50,987 nt of DNA, from positions 1,836,642-1,887,628 of the forward strand of contig NW_008705568.1 of the NCBI RefSeq assembly GCF_000186865.1, given 5' to 3'. The DNA is from Aureococcus anophagefferens (Eukaryota; Sar; Pelagophyceae; Pelagomonadales; Pelagomonadaceae). The notes under the pieces were generated by a model. It had not been told where the DNA came from, made no database searches, and worked only from the letters and a program-made list of their open reading frames with translations. Shown one piece after another: positions 30,826 to 40,390 of the stretch; position 1 is the first letter of the stretch, and each line of letters opens with the position of its first letter. The translations under genes were made by a program, and so were the position numbers.

Positions 30826-31686
30826 ATGAGCGGGGAAGCCAGTGTCGGCAGCCCGAGTCCCACGCCCGCCCCGCCGAAGGCCGCGCCCGTCGACCTCGCG
30901 TCGTCCCCCCTCTTCTTTCTTTGCTGCGCGGACCCGGAGGCCACGGCGCCGCCGTCGAGCAGCGAGAACATCAACTTTAACAAGTACGCCTCCGACGACG
31001 AGGACGACGACGGCGACGCGACCTAGCCGAGCATGTTCAGCTGCGGCCCCCTCGTCGACTGCGCGTCCCGCCCGCGTCCCCCGCAAACGCGCGCGACGAG
31101 ACCCCGCCGGTGCCTCTCCACAGGCGGGCTGCCCCTCGAGTGCGCGCACCTCGGCATCGTCGAGGAGGAGGACCCCCACGAGGCGCTGCGGGCCTACGCG
31201 CGGCTCTACCTCGGCGCGCCGCCCCTCGCGAGCGACGACATCCTCGAGGCCGCGGGGCCCATCTCCACGGCCGACGACTTTCGCAAAGCGTTTCGGAAGG
31301 TGCTGCAGCGCCGCGGCTGGCCCGTGCGCAAGTGCGCCAACGGCCGCGCGCTGCGGCGCTGCTTCATGATCAACGCGTCCGGCGAGCTGACCTGGGGCTC
31401 GAAGAAGGAGGGCAAGGCCGACAAGCGCGTCCCGCCCGCGCCCCCCCGTTTCCGCGCGCGGCCGCGACGCGCGCGCGCCCCCAGGTCCGTGCCCGTGTCC
31501 GAGATCACGCGCGTCACGCGCGAGGCCTTCGACGACGGCCCGCCGGACGCGAACCCGAACCACATGCTCGTCATCATCATCGCGGGCCAGTACGGCCTCA
31601 AGATTCTGTGCGAGTCCGAGGCCGACGCGTGCGTCCTCTGGCAGGGCTTCTCCGACTTCATCCCCGTCGGCCCCAAGCCCATCTAG
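30826..31686 (+). CDS. PH-like domain protein
   Basis: Three exons (30826-31012, 31124-31424, 31485-31686) join in frame to 229 residues. Introns are 111 and 60 bases with GC donors and CAG acceptors, inferred from frame continuity; they are not introners. A disordered acidic N-terminus (ASDDEDDDG) leads into a helical segment (DPHEALRAYARLYLG, DDFRKAFRKVLQRRGW) and then a pleckstrin-homology-like sheet: CFMINASGELTWGSKK, VPVSEITRVTREAFDDG, HMLVIIIAGQYGLKILCES and a C-terminal helix DACVLWQGFSDFI. PH-like folds bind phosphoinositides or proteins; the exact ligand is unknown. The assignment is by secondary-structure pattern and is moderate. Confidence 0.55.
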
Positions 31687-31727
31687 ACGCGCGGAAACCG
31701 CGTTCGGTATAAGGCGCGCGCGTGCGC

Positions 31728-32793
31728 CTAGAGCGCGCCGCCCGTCCGGAAGTCCGCGGCCGCTGCGCGGAGCGCGGACGCCGAGTCCTCCATGGACTTC
31801 CGGGACGCGTGGAGCTGCTTCCGGAGCTCCGTGAGGGACGTGCCCTCCTCGAAGTTGCGCACGAGGGCGTCGACCTCGCCCGGCGCGACGCGCCGCGGGT
31901 CGCGCGCGGCCTTGGCGGACGACGCGGAGAACTCGGCCTTTTGCGGCCTGTGCCGAAACCAACCACTGGTTTGGGTGGTCCTGACCAAACTTGAGAATTC
32001 TCTAGCTCGGTCAAATCGAAGTCGATTCGGCTGATTTTTGGACGGATCGATCGCTCTCGTCGAGTTCTCGAAGCCCAGCCGAAGAACTTGTGTCAAAACA
32101 TTCGAATACGCTCATATTGAAGTCGGGTTGAAGATTTGGTTTCGGCACAGTCTGCGGCTTCCGGTCCCGGCGGCCCCGGGGCGCGACGCCGTAGGTCGCG
32201 GAGACGTCGTCGCTGCTGCGCGCGGGGGCGAGCTTGCTCCGCCGCGCGTCCCGGCGCCGCTCCTGCTTCTCCCGCGGGGCCTCGGACCGGCGCCGCGGCG
32301 CGCCGCGGGGGTCGCCGCCGCCGCCGCCGCCGGCGAGGTCGCGCGCGGCGAGGCCCTCGCAGAACTGGAGCGCCTCGGCGACCTTGGCGACGTCGACGTG
32401 GTCGCCGTCGTCGCCCCGGGGCCGCCGCTGCGGCTTCGCGGCCGGGGCCGCGCCGGGGACCTTGCCCCGCCGGAGGTCGCTCCGCTGCTTCCGAAGCACC
32501 GGTAGGCTCTGCCCCCCGGGCGGGGGGCCCTTGCAGAAGTGGCGCAGCGTCGGCGCGGGCTTCGCGAGGAAGCCCTCGACGCCCTTGTAGAAGTCCTCGC
32601 CCATGGTCGGCGACTCGGAGACGTCGTCGTCGTCGCAGACGCCGCCGTCGCGGCCCGCGCTCTCGAGGAGGCCCGCGGCCGACGACGACGCGCCGAAGAG
32701 GCCCCCCTCCTCGAAGGTCGCCGAATTCCGCGAGTCGGACCGCCGGCTGCTCGACGCGCTGTCGCTCCGCACGGGCGGCAGCAGCTCGCTCAT
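31728..32793 (-). CDS. Disordered Ser/Arg-rich protein with C-terminal helix, unknown
   Basis: Two exons (32793-32159, 31947-31728) split by introner A6 give 284 residues. Start MSELLPPVRSDSASSSRRSD. Mostly low complexity, with conserved-looking islands: MGEDFYKGVEGFLAKPAPTL with RHFCKGPP, VDVAKVAEALQFCEGLAARD, and a C-terminal helix after the intron (EVDALVRNFEEGTSLTELRK). The basic, Arg-rich centre suggests nucleic-acid or protein binding, but no domain is recognised. An ATG further upstream is absent in frame. Confidence 0.6.
31948..32150 (-). mobile_element. Introner A6 (family A) in gene 31728-32793
   Basis: A 203-bp element with a perfect 14-bp TIR of a different variant, CTGTGCCGAAACCA. 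TSD is TTTGCGGC/TCTGCGGC (31940-31947, 32151-32158; one mismatch). Gene-sense intron 32158 to 31948, GC donor, acceptor GGCACAG, phase 2, restoring RDRKPQKAEF. Confidence 0.92.
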
Positions 32794-34845
32794 GGCCGAC
32801 GACGCGGGGCGCGGCAACGGGGCAGCCGTCAACGCGCCTCGGATGATTTCGGCACGTTTTACCCTGCCCACGCCACTGGAAAATCGACGATTTTGGGCAC
32901 CTCGACCGCGGACCCCCTGCTTGTCTCATCGTGATGGACGTTTATCTGGGGCTCCGGAACCGCAGCCGATCATGCTAGGTCATCGATTGGCACAAGTTAT
33001 GGCCGAAAATGTCGGTTTTTGGAGATTTCCGGCGTGCGCGAGCGCCACGTACGCGTGTCCACCCGACGGCGGCGGGTGCCACGCACGTCCGTGCTAGCCC
33101 AGGGAGTCCGCACGGTCCCCAGGCGGTCGCGCGGGGCGCCGAAGCGAGTATATACGGCCGTATACGACGCGTTTGTACTGGTTTAGTACGGCTAGGGTGT
33201 ACTGGCGAGGCACCAACGGCAGGAAAACAGGCGCGCAGAGCACCGTTTCGACGGCCGAGCGTCTTCTGGAGTCGAGACAAGATGTCTCGACGCAACGACA
33301 GCGCCAGTCCGCGTTCGTGGGCGCGTCGTCGCTGTAGACCGTGTTGGTGTCGTTTTCGAGGCGCTGGCAGGAGGCGCCCAAGCTGTAGCTGTCGAGTACC
33401 GCGTTCACCTGACGCGCGGGCCAGCGGAGCCCCGGTGATCGGTCGTGAGAGGGCATCGGAACCGCTCTGGACGTCCAGGGGCGTCGCGGCGCCGCACACT
33501 GGCTCGTTTTGACCGCCGCCAATCGATGAGAATCGAGGAATCGAGGCCGTAAGGTGGTCCGACGGTACATCTGGCCGTGTTTCGCGAGACATGTTCTTCG
33601 TAGTAACCCTCTCCGCAACTCCTCCGGAGAAACACGGCCAGCGAGGTCCGGAACACGTCCAACACGCGCCAGCCGTCTCGAGAGAACGCTCCGACGAGGC
33701 CGTTGCGTTTTCGACGACGCCCGGACCGTTTCGCGCGCGGTGTCTTCGCAGTGGCCTGGCCACGGACGGTCCCGAGGCACATGCGGGAGCGCGCGGCCCC
33801 ACTCCCCGGGGGCGCCGCGCGCGCGAAGTCGCGGCGGCCGCTCTCCGAGCCGAGCGCCTCAGCTCCCAAAAGCCGGGGTCCCGCCTCGCAGTGGCGGTTT
33901 TTGCGATGGCCCGTGCGCGCGAACGCGGCCGTCCCTATTTGGGAAACTTTGCAGGCCGCGAGAGGACCCTACTGAGAGTGCGTGTGCAGCGTATCGAGGC
34001 GCGGGAACCCGAACGCGTCGCGAAACCAGCCCGTGCGCTCCGCAGTGCAAACCAGTGGAGGTCGGTCGACGGGACCGCCTTCCGCGCCGCGCGCGACTAC
34101 GGCGGCTGCTGCGAGCGCTTCGGAGGGTCCACGAAGGTACTGCGGACGGGGCGCGACGTCGAACATCGTCCCGACGCACGTATTTCGACCGCGGACTGGC
34201 GCTCAAAGCGCGCAGCGAGACGCTGGCGGGCGAGTTCGCATCGATGACGGCGGTTCCAACGATCTCTGGCTGCTGCGGAGGCCGCCCTTGACTACCACAA
34301 CACCTGCGACGCGAAGCGCACGACCCTGGGACCCGTCGACGTCCCGCGACACGCCGACGGTTTCGGGGTCGTTTTCGGTGCCCGAGACGCGTTTTTTTCG
34401 CCGACGAGAAAACGCTGCCGTCGCGCGGTCTTTTTGGCCAGACCGTCGCGTATGGTCATGGCGACGTGCGCGCGGCCCTTTAGAGCGCCGAAAATGACTC
34501 GTATGTCGTCGCGTAAGGGTCGGTTTTGGGCTGGATTTCCTCTAGGGATCGGACGAACGCCATCCGATCGCTGCAACACCCTCACCGTTGGGCGTGAGAG
34601 TTTGCTGGGGCCTTCCTTAGACGTACCCGCCGGTACTGACCGTTTTTCCGAAATAGGGACGACCGCGTTCGCGCGCACGGGCCGACGCCGGGAGGCGGGA
34701 CCCCGGATTCCCAAAGGGCAAGGTCGACCGCGTGGGCAGGGTAAACGTTGGCGGCATCGACGGCCAAACACAATCACCGCGCGGCCGGCATCGATCGGGC
34801 TTATCCCACATTGCCGACGCGCCCCCGCGCCGCCGCCTCGCCGCG
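32794..34845. other. Two-kilobase region without a confident gene
   Basis: No complete gene found. Composition is less GC-rich than the surroundings. Two stretches have coding-like third positions: minus 33100-33420 (VNAVLDSYSLGASCQRLEND and on to VLCAPVFLPLVPRQYTLAV) and plus about 34270-34400 (AALDYHNTCDAKRTTLGPVD). Both lack starts and are soon interrupted, so they may be remnants of a decayed gene or transposon. The region also holds the inverted repeat described separately. Confidence 0.4.
33868..34725. repeat. Large imperfect inverted repeat (arms about 80 bp)
   Basis: The left arm (about 33868-33950) and the reverse complement of the right arm (about 34640-34725) share CCGGGGTCCCGCCTC, then GGCCCGTGCGCGCGAACGCG and GTCCCTATTT, with small differences and a short length change between the blocks. 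The arms enclose about 690 bp. I could not find a flanking duplication. It could be a MITE-like element or a rearranged duplication. Confidence 0.6.
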
Positions 34846-35164
34846 ATGCCTCAGACCGTGGTCTTCGACGCGACGATGCCCTGCGGCGGCTGCTCCGGCG
34901 CGTGCACGCGCATCCTCAACAAGTGCGAGGGCGTCACGTCCGTCGACGCGAACCTCGAGACGCAGAAGATCACGGTCGTCGCCGAGGACTCCGTCGACCC
35001 CCAGATGCTCCTCGGCAAGCTCCAGGGCGCGCCGCCGCCGCGTCCGCGATCGGGGGGCGGGAGGGCGCCGCGCGGCCGCGCGGCCGCCGCGCGCGACGCG
35101 CGACCGCCGCGCCGCCGCAGGCTGGGCCGAGAAGGCGGGCAAGACCGTCTCGCTCGCCGCGTAG
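34846..35164 (+). CDS. ATX1: ATX1/ATOX1-like copper chaperone
   Basis: Exons 34846-35026 and 35121-35164 give 74 residues, the usual size. The heavy-metal-associated fold is complete: MPQTVVFDATMPCGGCSGAC has the metal-binding loop MPCGGC followed by SGACTRIL, then GVTSVDANLETQKITVVAED and DPQMLLGKLQGWAEKAGKTV. The CxxC-type loop binds Cu(I), which such chaperones carry through the cytosol to P-type ATPases of the secretory pathway. The ATX1 family also has a lysine near the C-terminus, here in EKAGKTV. The 94-base intron (35027-35120) is GC-donor, phase 1, and is needed to add WAEKAGKTVSLAA. Confidence 0.9.
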
Positions 35165-35579
35165 GCGCCCGCGCGCCGCGCGAGCGACGCGGGCCGCGGG
35201 GGGGGGGGCGACGTTCGCGGCCGGCGCCGCGCGCGCGCGGTAAGCGTTCGCCCGGCGGCCCCGCGACCCCGGGGAGCACTGCCGAGCGGCCCCCCGGGTC
35301 GGAGGAGCGGCCGGCCGCGGCGAGGTGGGGAGCGGGGGCTGGGACGCGCGGCGCGCGGCTCCGCGGTGCTCGCGCGCGGCCCGCGCGCCCGCGCGTCGGA
35401 CGCGCGCGCGGACCCGTCGTCGGGCCCGGGGGCCGACCCGATCGCCGCCGGTGTGCGCGCGGCGACGTCGGGAGGCACGGTGGAACCGCCGCGCGTGTCC
35501 GTGGACGCGTTCTGCAACGTCGGCCGCACGCACCTAAAGGTGCCGTTCTCTGGGCCCTGGGAATTAATTCATTCGCACG
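35165..35579. other. Extremely GC-rich spacer
   Basis: 415 bp between the copper chaperone and the glycosyltransferase gene, almost entirely G and C, with a G run near 35200-35210. It drops in GC at 35545-35575 just before the next start codon. Nothing coding or repetitive recognised; it presumably contains a terminator and a promoter. Confidence 0.45.
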
Positions 35580-38500
35580 ATGGTGGGCTGCCCGCCGCGC
35601 GCCTTGCTGCGCGCGGCGCTCGTCGCCGCGCTGGCGGCGCCGGCGGCGCCGGCGCGCGTGGCGCTCGTCGCGCTCTGGCTCGGCGACGGCACGATGCCGC
35701 GCTACGCGGCGACGACCTGCGCGTCGCTGGCGCGGCCCGGCGGCGCCGCGGCGACGCTCGTGCTCGTCGTCGACGACGCGGACCGCGCGGGCGTGCCGGC
35801 GAGCTGCCGCGGCGTCGACCACGTGCAGATCTGGGAGCTGGGCGCCGGCGGCGTCGCGCGGGGCCTCGCGGCCGGCGCCGCGCGCGGTCTCCGGCTCGCG
35901 GGAGAAGCCCGGGCCGCGGTCGAGGCGCTGGTGGTAAAAACCCTGGCGGCGAAGCCGCGCGTCGTCATCGAGCTCAAGCCCCTCTGGCTCTACGCCTGGC
36001 GCGACGAGCTCCGCGCCGCCGGCTTCGACCGGGCGAGCTACGCGGATTTGGACGTCGTCTTCGGGGACCTCGAGCCGTGGGTCGCGGCGGGCGACGGCTA
36101 CGACGTCGCGACGTGGGCCTTCGCGACGAAGGAGGACCCCGTGCGCCTCTTCGCGCGGGGCCAGCTCATGCTCCTGGACCTGGCGAGCGACGCGGCCATG
36201 CTCCGCTGGCTGAGGTGCGCGCACCTTTCCACGCACCTCGCGGCGAATTTGCGGCTCAAGCTAAAGGGCGGGTCCGCGGCGCCGGCCGCGCGGAACTTCG
36301 AGCCCCTGGGCGGGCCGGGCTGCCCGACGGTGCTGCCCGCGCGGCCGGGGGACCGCTACGTGAGCGCCGAGGCCTGCTACAGCTGCGCGTTCTTCAGCGC
36401 GGTCACCGGCGACGAGGCCGCCGCGTTCTCCGCGCGCTTCGCGGGCCTCGCCGGGAGCGGTGGCTTCGACGTCGCCGAGGCCCGGGCCCTGCTCGCGCCG
36501 CTGTCCGTGCTCACGCTCCCGGCGGTGTTCAGCGACCACGCCCTGGACCGCGTCTGGTGGGCCCGCGGCCGCGTCGTCCGCTGCGCGCGGTCGCGCGGCG
36601 GCGCGTGCGCGGCGCGCGTCGCGGCCTACGCGGCGTCCGCGCCGCGCGCGGCGCCCGCGCTCGGCCCGCCGGGCGCGCCGGAGCCCGTCGAGCGGCCCTG
36701 CGGCCGCGGCATGGAGTGGCTCAACGAGTCGTGCCCGCGGTCGTCCGCGTGCGTTGCCGCGCCGGCGGGCGCCGCGGCCGCGGCCGCGGCGCTCGACGGC
36801 GGCGGCGCGCTCGCCTTCCGGCCCCTGGCGTCGCCGGGCGACGGGGCCGTCGTCGAGGCGGCCATGTTCCACTTCCGCATCTGGAGCGACCGCCGCGACG
36901 GCCTCTTCGGCCCCTTCCGCGACGGCGCCGCGCCGGTCGGCGGCGGCGCCTTCGCCGTCGACGAGGACGGCTTCCTCGACGCCAAGGCCCGAAAACCCGG
37001 CTTCGCCGCGGACGTGCTCGCCGGGCGCGCCTGGGACGGCGGTGCCGTGCCCTGCGCCGCGAACTCGACGCTGCGGCCGGCCGCGCTCGTCCAGTTCGTC
37101 GGCGGGCCCCGGGACGCCGTCGAGGCCGCCGCGCGCGCGCTCGAGGGCGTCGCGACCGTCGCGGCCTTCGACGCGCTCCACGGCTTCGTCCACAAGAAGC
37201 TGCCGCCGGCGCCGCGGAACCTCCGCGCGGCGAAGCAGCCCAAGTTCCACTACGACGGGTTCGGCGACGGCGCGCGCTACGCGTCGCTCGGCGAGCTCGC
37301 GTGCTCGCTGCGCCTCGCGGCCGGCGGGCCCCAGCGGCCGATTCTAGCGGCCGTCGCGCCGGCGGCGGCGTCCGGCGGCGCGGCCTGGGCCGCCGGCGCG
37401 CCGCCGCGGCTCGCGCGCGCCGCGGACGCGTTCCGCCGGGCGGGACACAAAAATATTCGACACGACTTCAATATGCAAGTATTCGCACGGTTGTGACATA
37501 TTCGTTTCGCTGTCTCAAAAGAACCCGCCGAGAGAAAACGATCCGTCCAAAAATCAGCCGAAACGACTTCGATGCGACCGAGCTAGGGAGGTTTTTGCCG
37601 GACGGGACGTTCCACCGGTTGTTTCCGGCACAGGCGTTCCGCCGCGAGGACCCGGAGGCCGCGCTCGTCTACGTCCACGTGCGGCGGGACGAGGCCGCGG
37701 GCGGCGACGCCCGGGCGGCGGGCGACCGCGAGCGCAAGGTCGCCTCCGCGGCCGCGGAACTCGGGACGCTCGTGGCCGTCGACGAGGCCGAGCTCCGCGA
37801 CGACCCGGCCGCGGCGGGCGCGGCGGTCCGCGCGGCGGTGCTCGCCGCGGCCGCGGCGCCGCGGCGGGAGACGGAGACGTACGCGACGCTCGTCTACGGC
37901 GACGGCCCCTTCGCCGTCGGCGCCGCGGTGCTCGGCGCGCTCCTCGCGGAGGCCGACCCGACGCGGCCGCGGACGGCCGTCGTGTCGAACGCGTCCGAGG
38001 CCACGCGCGCGATCCTCGCGAGCGCGCGCGCGGGACACGCGCACATGAAACACGACTTCACTATGCACGTACGCGGTTTCGACACGCGCGCGTGGCTCTC
38101 GAAAAACCGCTCGACGAGAGAAAACGACATCGTCCAACTAAAAATCGGCCGAAACGACGTCGACGCGACCGAGCGAGAGACGCGCGACGTTCGCGGCGGA
38201 CGGGGCGTGCCACGGGTCGTGTCCGGCGCAGGCGAGCACGTGGGACCTCTTCGAGGGCCCGCCCGTGCGCAAGGAGCGCTGGTCCTCGGCGCGGCCCGGC
38301 GTCATCAAGGTCAAGGACGGCGTCCCGAGCAACCGGAAGCGCGGGCTCTGGCTCCTGCCCTTCGACCGCGTCGTCTTCTTCGACGTCGACAACGTGCCCC
38401 TCCCCGGGCCGTCGCTGAAGCGCAAGCTCGACGCGCTCTTCGCGGGGCTCGACGGCGCCGGGCAGTTCGCGCTCCTCGCGCGCCGCGACGAGCGCAGCGC

Positions 38501-38975
38501 GCGGCGCTGCTTCAACAGCGGCATGATGGCCCTGCGGCCGGGCCGCGCCGCGTACGCGTCGTACGACGCCGCGTCGCTGGGCGCCGCCGCGCTCCGCCGC
38601 GACGCGGGGCCCGGGGGCCTCTGCCCGGGCCACGACCAGCCCATCCTGAACCACGCCTTCCCGGACTGGGTCGCCGTCGACGACGGCGGCTGGGCGACGG
38701 CGACGCCGGGCCGCGCGAACCGCGACTGCGGCGCAACCGTCGCCGGCGAGTCGTACCACTTCTTCCTCAACTCGGCGCCGTGGTGCGCGGAGCTACCCGA
38801 GGGCTGCGACCCGGCGGACCTCGGGACCTGCGGCGCCGGCGGGCCCTGCCGGGGCCACGCGGCGGCCGTCCGCGCGTGGTGGGCCGCGCTCGACGGCCTG
38901 CCCGAGCCCGCGCGCGGCCTATGCCGCGCCGCGCTCCCGGCGAGCGCGCCGCCCGCCTGCGCCGGCGGTGGCTAA
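35580..38975 (+). CDS. Two-domain glycosyltransferase with GT8-like C-terminus
   Basis: Exons 35580-37427, 37634-38017 and 38232-38975 give 991 residues. Both introns are family C introners. An N-terminal signal peptide (LRAALVAALAAPAAPA) indicates the secretory route. The first domain has a DxD-type motif (YADLDVVFGDLEPW, about residue 155) typical of nucleotide-sugar-dependent enzymes, and several Cys. The C-terminal domain resembles GT8 (glycogenin/galactinol-synthase type): TYATLVYGDGPFAVGAAVLG, PFDRVVFFDVDNVPL (DxD-like at about 794) and FNSGMMALRPG. Such enzymes transfer sugars in the Golgi lumen, here probably to glycoproteins or polysaccharides; donor and acceptor unknown. The first domain is only tentatively a glycosyltransferase. 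Confidence 0.75.
37436..37633 (+). mobile_element. Introner C2 (family C) in glycosyltransferase gene
   Basis: A 198-bp element with perfect TSD GCGTTCCG (37428-37435, 37634-37641). Starts CCGGGCGGGACACAAAAATA, ends TTTCCGGCACAG. Intron 37428-37633, GC donor, phase 0, joining AAD to AFRREDPEAA. Confidence 0.93.
38026..38231 (+). mobile_element. Introner C3 (family C) in glycosyltransferase gene
   Basis: A 206-bp element with TSD GCGAGCGC/GCGAGCAC (38018-38025, 38232-38239; one mismatch). Starts GCGCGCGGGACACG, ends GTGTCCGGCGCAG. Intron 38018-38231, GC donor, phase 0, joining TRAIL to ASTWDLFEG. Confidence 0.88.
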
Positions 38976-39007
38976 ACGTAGTCGTCGTTACGCGCCGGCC
39001 GTCGTCG

Positions 39008-40222
39008 TCACCGGCCGCCCTTGGACCACGCGCGCGCGGCGTCGTCGCCCGGGAGCCACTTGAGGACGGCGTAGGGCATGGGGAGGAGGCGGATGAACCA
39101 CTTCTCGATGGCGCTCTTCAGGAGCGGCACCGCGCGCCCGGGCAGGGGCACGACCGCCGCGTCGTAGACGAAGGCGCCGTCGTAGGCCCCGAGCGAGAGG
39201 CAGACGAGCCGCGGCGGCGGCGCGTAGGGCGCCGGCGGCGGCGCGCCCGCCGCGTCCGCGGCGACGGCGGCGGCGACGTACTCGCCCTCGAGGTGCGCGT
39301 ACGACGCGAGGCGCTGCGCGTCCGGCTTCGCGGCGGCGTCGCCGACGGCGAAGACCTTGGCGTCGGCGTCGACGAGGACCGCGCGGCGCGTCGCGGCATC
39401 GATGGAGACGAAGCCCCGGCCGTCGAGCGCCGCGAAGCCGTCGAGCCAGGCCGTGGAGGGCGCCGCGCCGAAGCACGTGACGACGGCGCCGTAGCGCTTC
39501 CGCTCGCCGCCGACGTCGACGTCGCCGCCCGCGAAGGGGCCCGGCGGCGCGGGGCCGACGCGCGCCGCGCGCGTCGCCAATAGCACCGTCGCGCCGCGGT
39601 CCCGGAGCCACGCGAGCGCCTGGCTTCGCGTCGCCGGCGGCAGGTCGGGCGCGAGCTCGTCGGCCGCCGTCGCCAGCGTCACCGCCGCGCCGCCCTTCGC
39701 TTCGACGAGCTCCGCGGCGACCTCGACGCCCACGGCGCCGCCGCCGAGGACGAGGACCGTCGCCGCCCGCGCGAGCGCGCCCCGCGCGCCCTCGACGGCC
39801 CCGAGGCGCTCGTCCCGTAAAATACATCTGTCCGGCGGCGCCTTCGTCGGACCGGGGTAGGCGCAGCCCGTCGCGACGACGAGGTAGTCGTAGGGGAAGG
39901 TCGCGGCCTCGCCGCCGCGGAGCGTCGCGCGCACGGCGGTCCCGTCCGCGCCCGTCGCGACGCCTACCGCGAAGCGGACGCCCGCGATCAGCGCGTCGTC
40001 CAGCCCGACGAAGAGCGACGCCGCGTCCCGCGCCGGCGACCCGAGCGCCGTGTGCATCGACGGCGTGAACTCGAAGACGTCCTTGTTGTCGAGGACCGTG
40101 ACGCGGAAGGCCTTGGCGAGCTCGAGGGCGCACTGGAGGCCCCCGAAGGAACCGCCGACGACGACGACGTCGCGGTCCGTGTGCTGGCGCGAGCCCAGGC
40201 ACGCCAGGGCCTGCGCGGCCAT
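39008..40222 (-). CDS. FSP1/AIFM2-like FAD-dependent NAD(P)H oxidoreductase
   Basis: Single exon of 404 residues from ATG 40222. The N-terminal FAD-binding motif DVVVVGGSFGGLQCALEL, followed by VTVLDNKDVFEFTPSMHTAL, the central NAD(P)H-binding motif ATVLVLGGGAVGVEVAAELV, and the second FAD motif VFAVGDAAA are those of the AIFM2/NDH-2 branch of the pyridine-nucleotide disulfide oxidoreductase superfamily. AIFM2 (FSP1) reduces ubiquinone or vitamin K with NAD(P)H at membranes. The C-terminus (LLKSAIEKWFIRLLPMPYAV) is hydrophobic and may be membrane-bound. The start is divergent from the channel gene by 168 bp. Confidence 0.85.
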   Translation of the reverse strand: MAAQALACLGSRQHTDRDVVVVGGSFGGLQCALELAKAFRVTVLDNKDVFEFTPSMHTALGSPARDAASLFVGLDDALIAGVRFAVGVATGADGTAVRATLRGGEAATFPYDYLVVATGCAYPGPTKAPPDRCILRDERLGAVEGARGALARAATVLVLGGGAVGVEVAAELVEAKGGAAVTLATAADELAPDLPPATRSQALAWLRDRGATVLLATRAARVGPAPPGPFAGGDVDVGGERKRYGAVVTCFGAAPSTAWLDGFAALDGRGFVSIDAATRRAVLVDADAKVFAVGDAAAKPDAQRLASYAHLEGEYVAAAVAADAAGAPPPAPYAPPPRLVCLSLGAYDGAFVYDAAVVPLPGRAVPLLKSAIEKWFIRLLPMPYAVLKWLPGDDAARAWSKGGR

Positions 40223-40390
40223 CTGTGCGTGCGGGTGGCTCGCGCTCTTGGTCGCGCTGCCGCACGTGTCGTTTCGAGTGGCTACTGCTCGAAGACCTGC
40301 GTCGTCATCAGCTGAACGCAAGGGTCAAGCAAAAATCGGTCGGTGCAATTTACCGTCACGTTGATCATTTTTGTGTGGCGGGGGGGCAGC
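40223..40390. promoter_or_regulatory. Bidirectional promoter, FSP1-like and OSCA-like genes
   Basis: 168 bp between ATG 40222 (minus) and ATG 40391 (plus), with an AT-richer core (about 40325-40375) and a G run just before the plus start. No named motif recognised. Confidence 0.4.

Noticed and set aside
32975..33802. Minus-strand frames of 228-275 codons in the gene-poor region
   Set aside because: Coding-like only in a part, no recognisable domain, starts missing and overlapping frames compete; kept only as a possible decayed fragment.
34995..35130. Treating the copper-chaperone frame as running straight through the GC-rich segment
   Set aside because: The read-through gives Pro/Arg-rich sequence; splicing 35027-35120 gives the exact expected ATX1 length and end.
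35366..39583. A 1405-codon plus-strand frame through the glycosyltransferase gene and into the FSP1-like gene
   Set aside because: It changes between true exons, introners and antisense DNA; only parts coincide with real exons.
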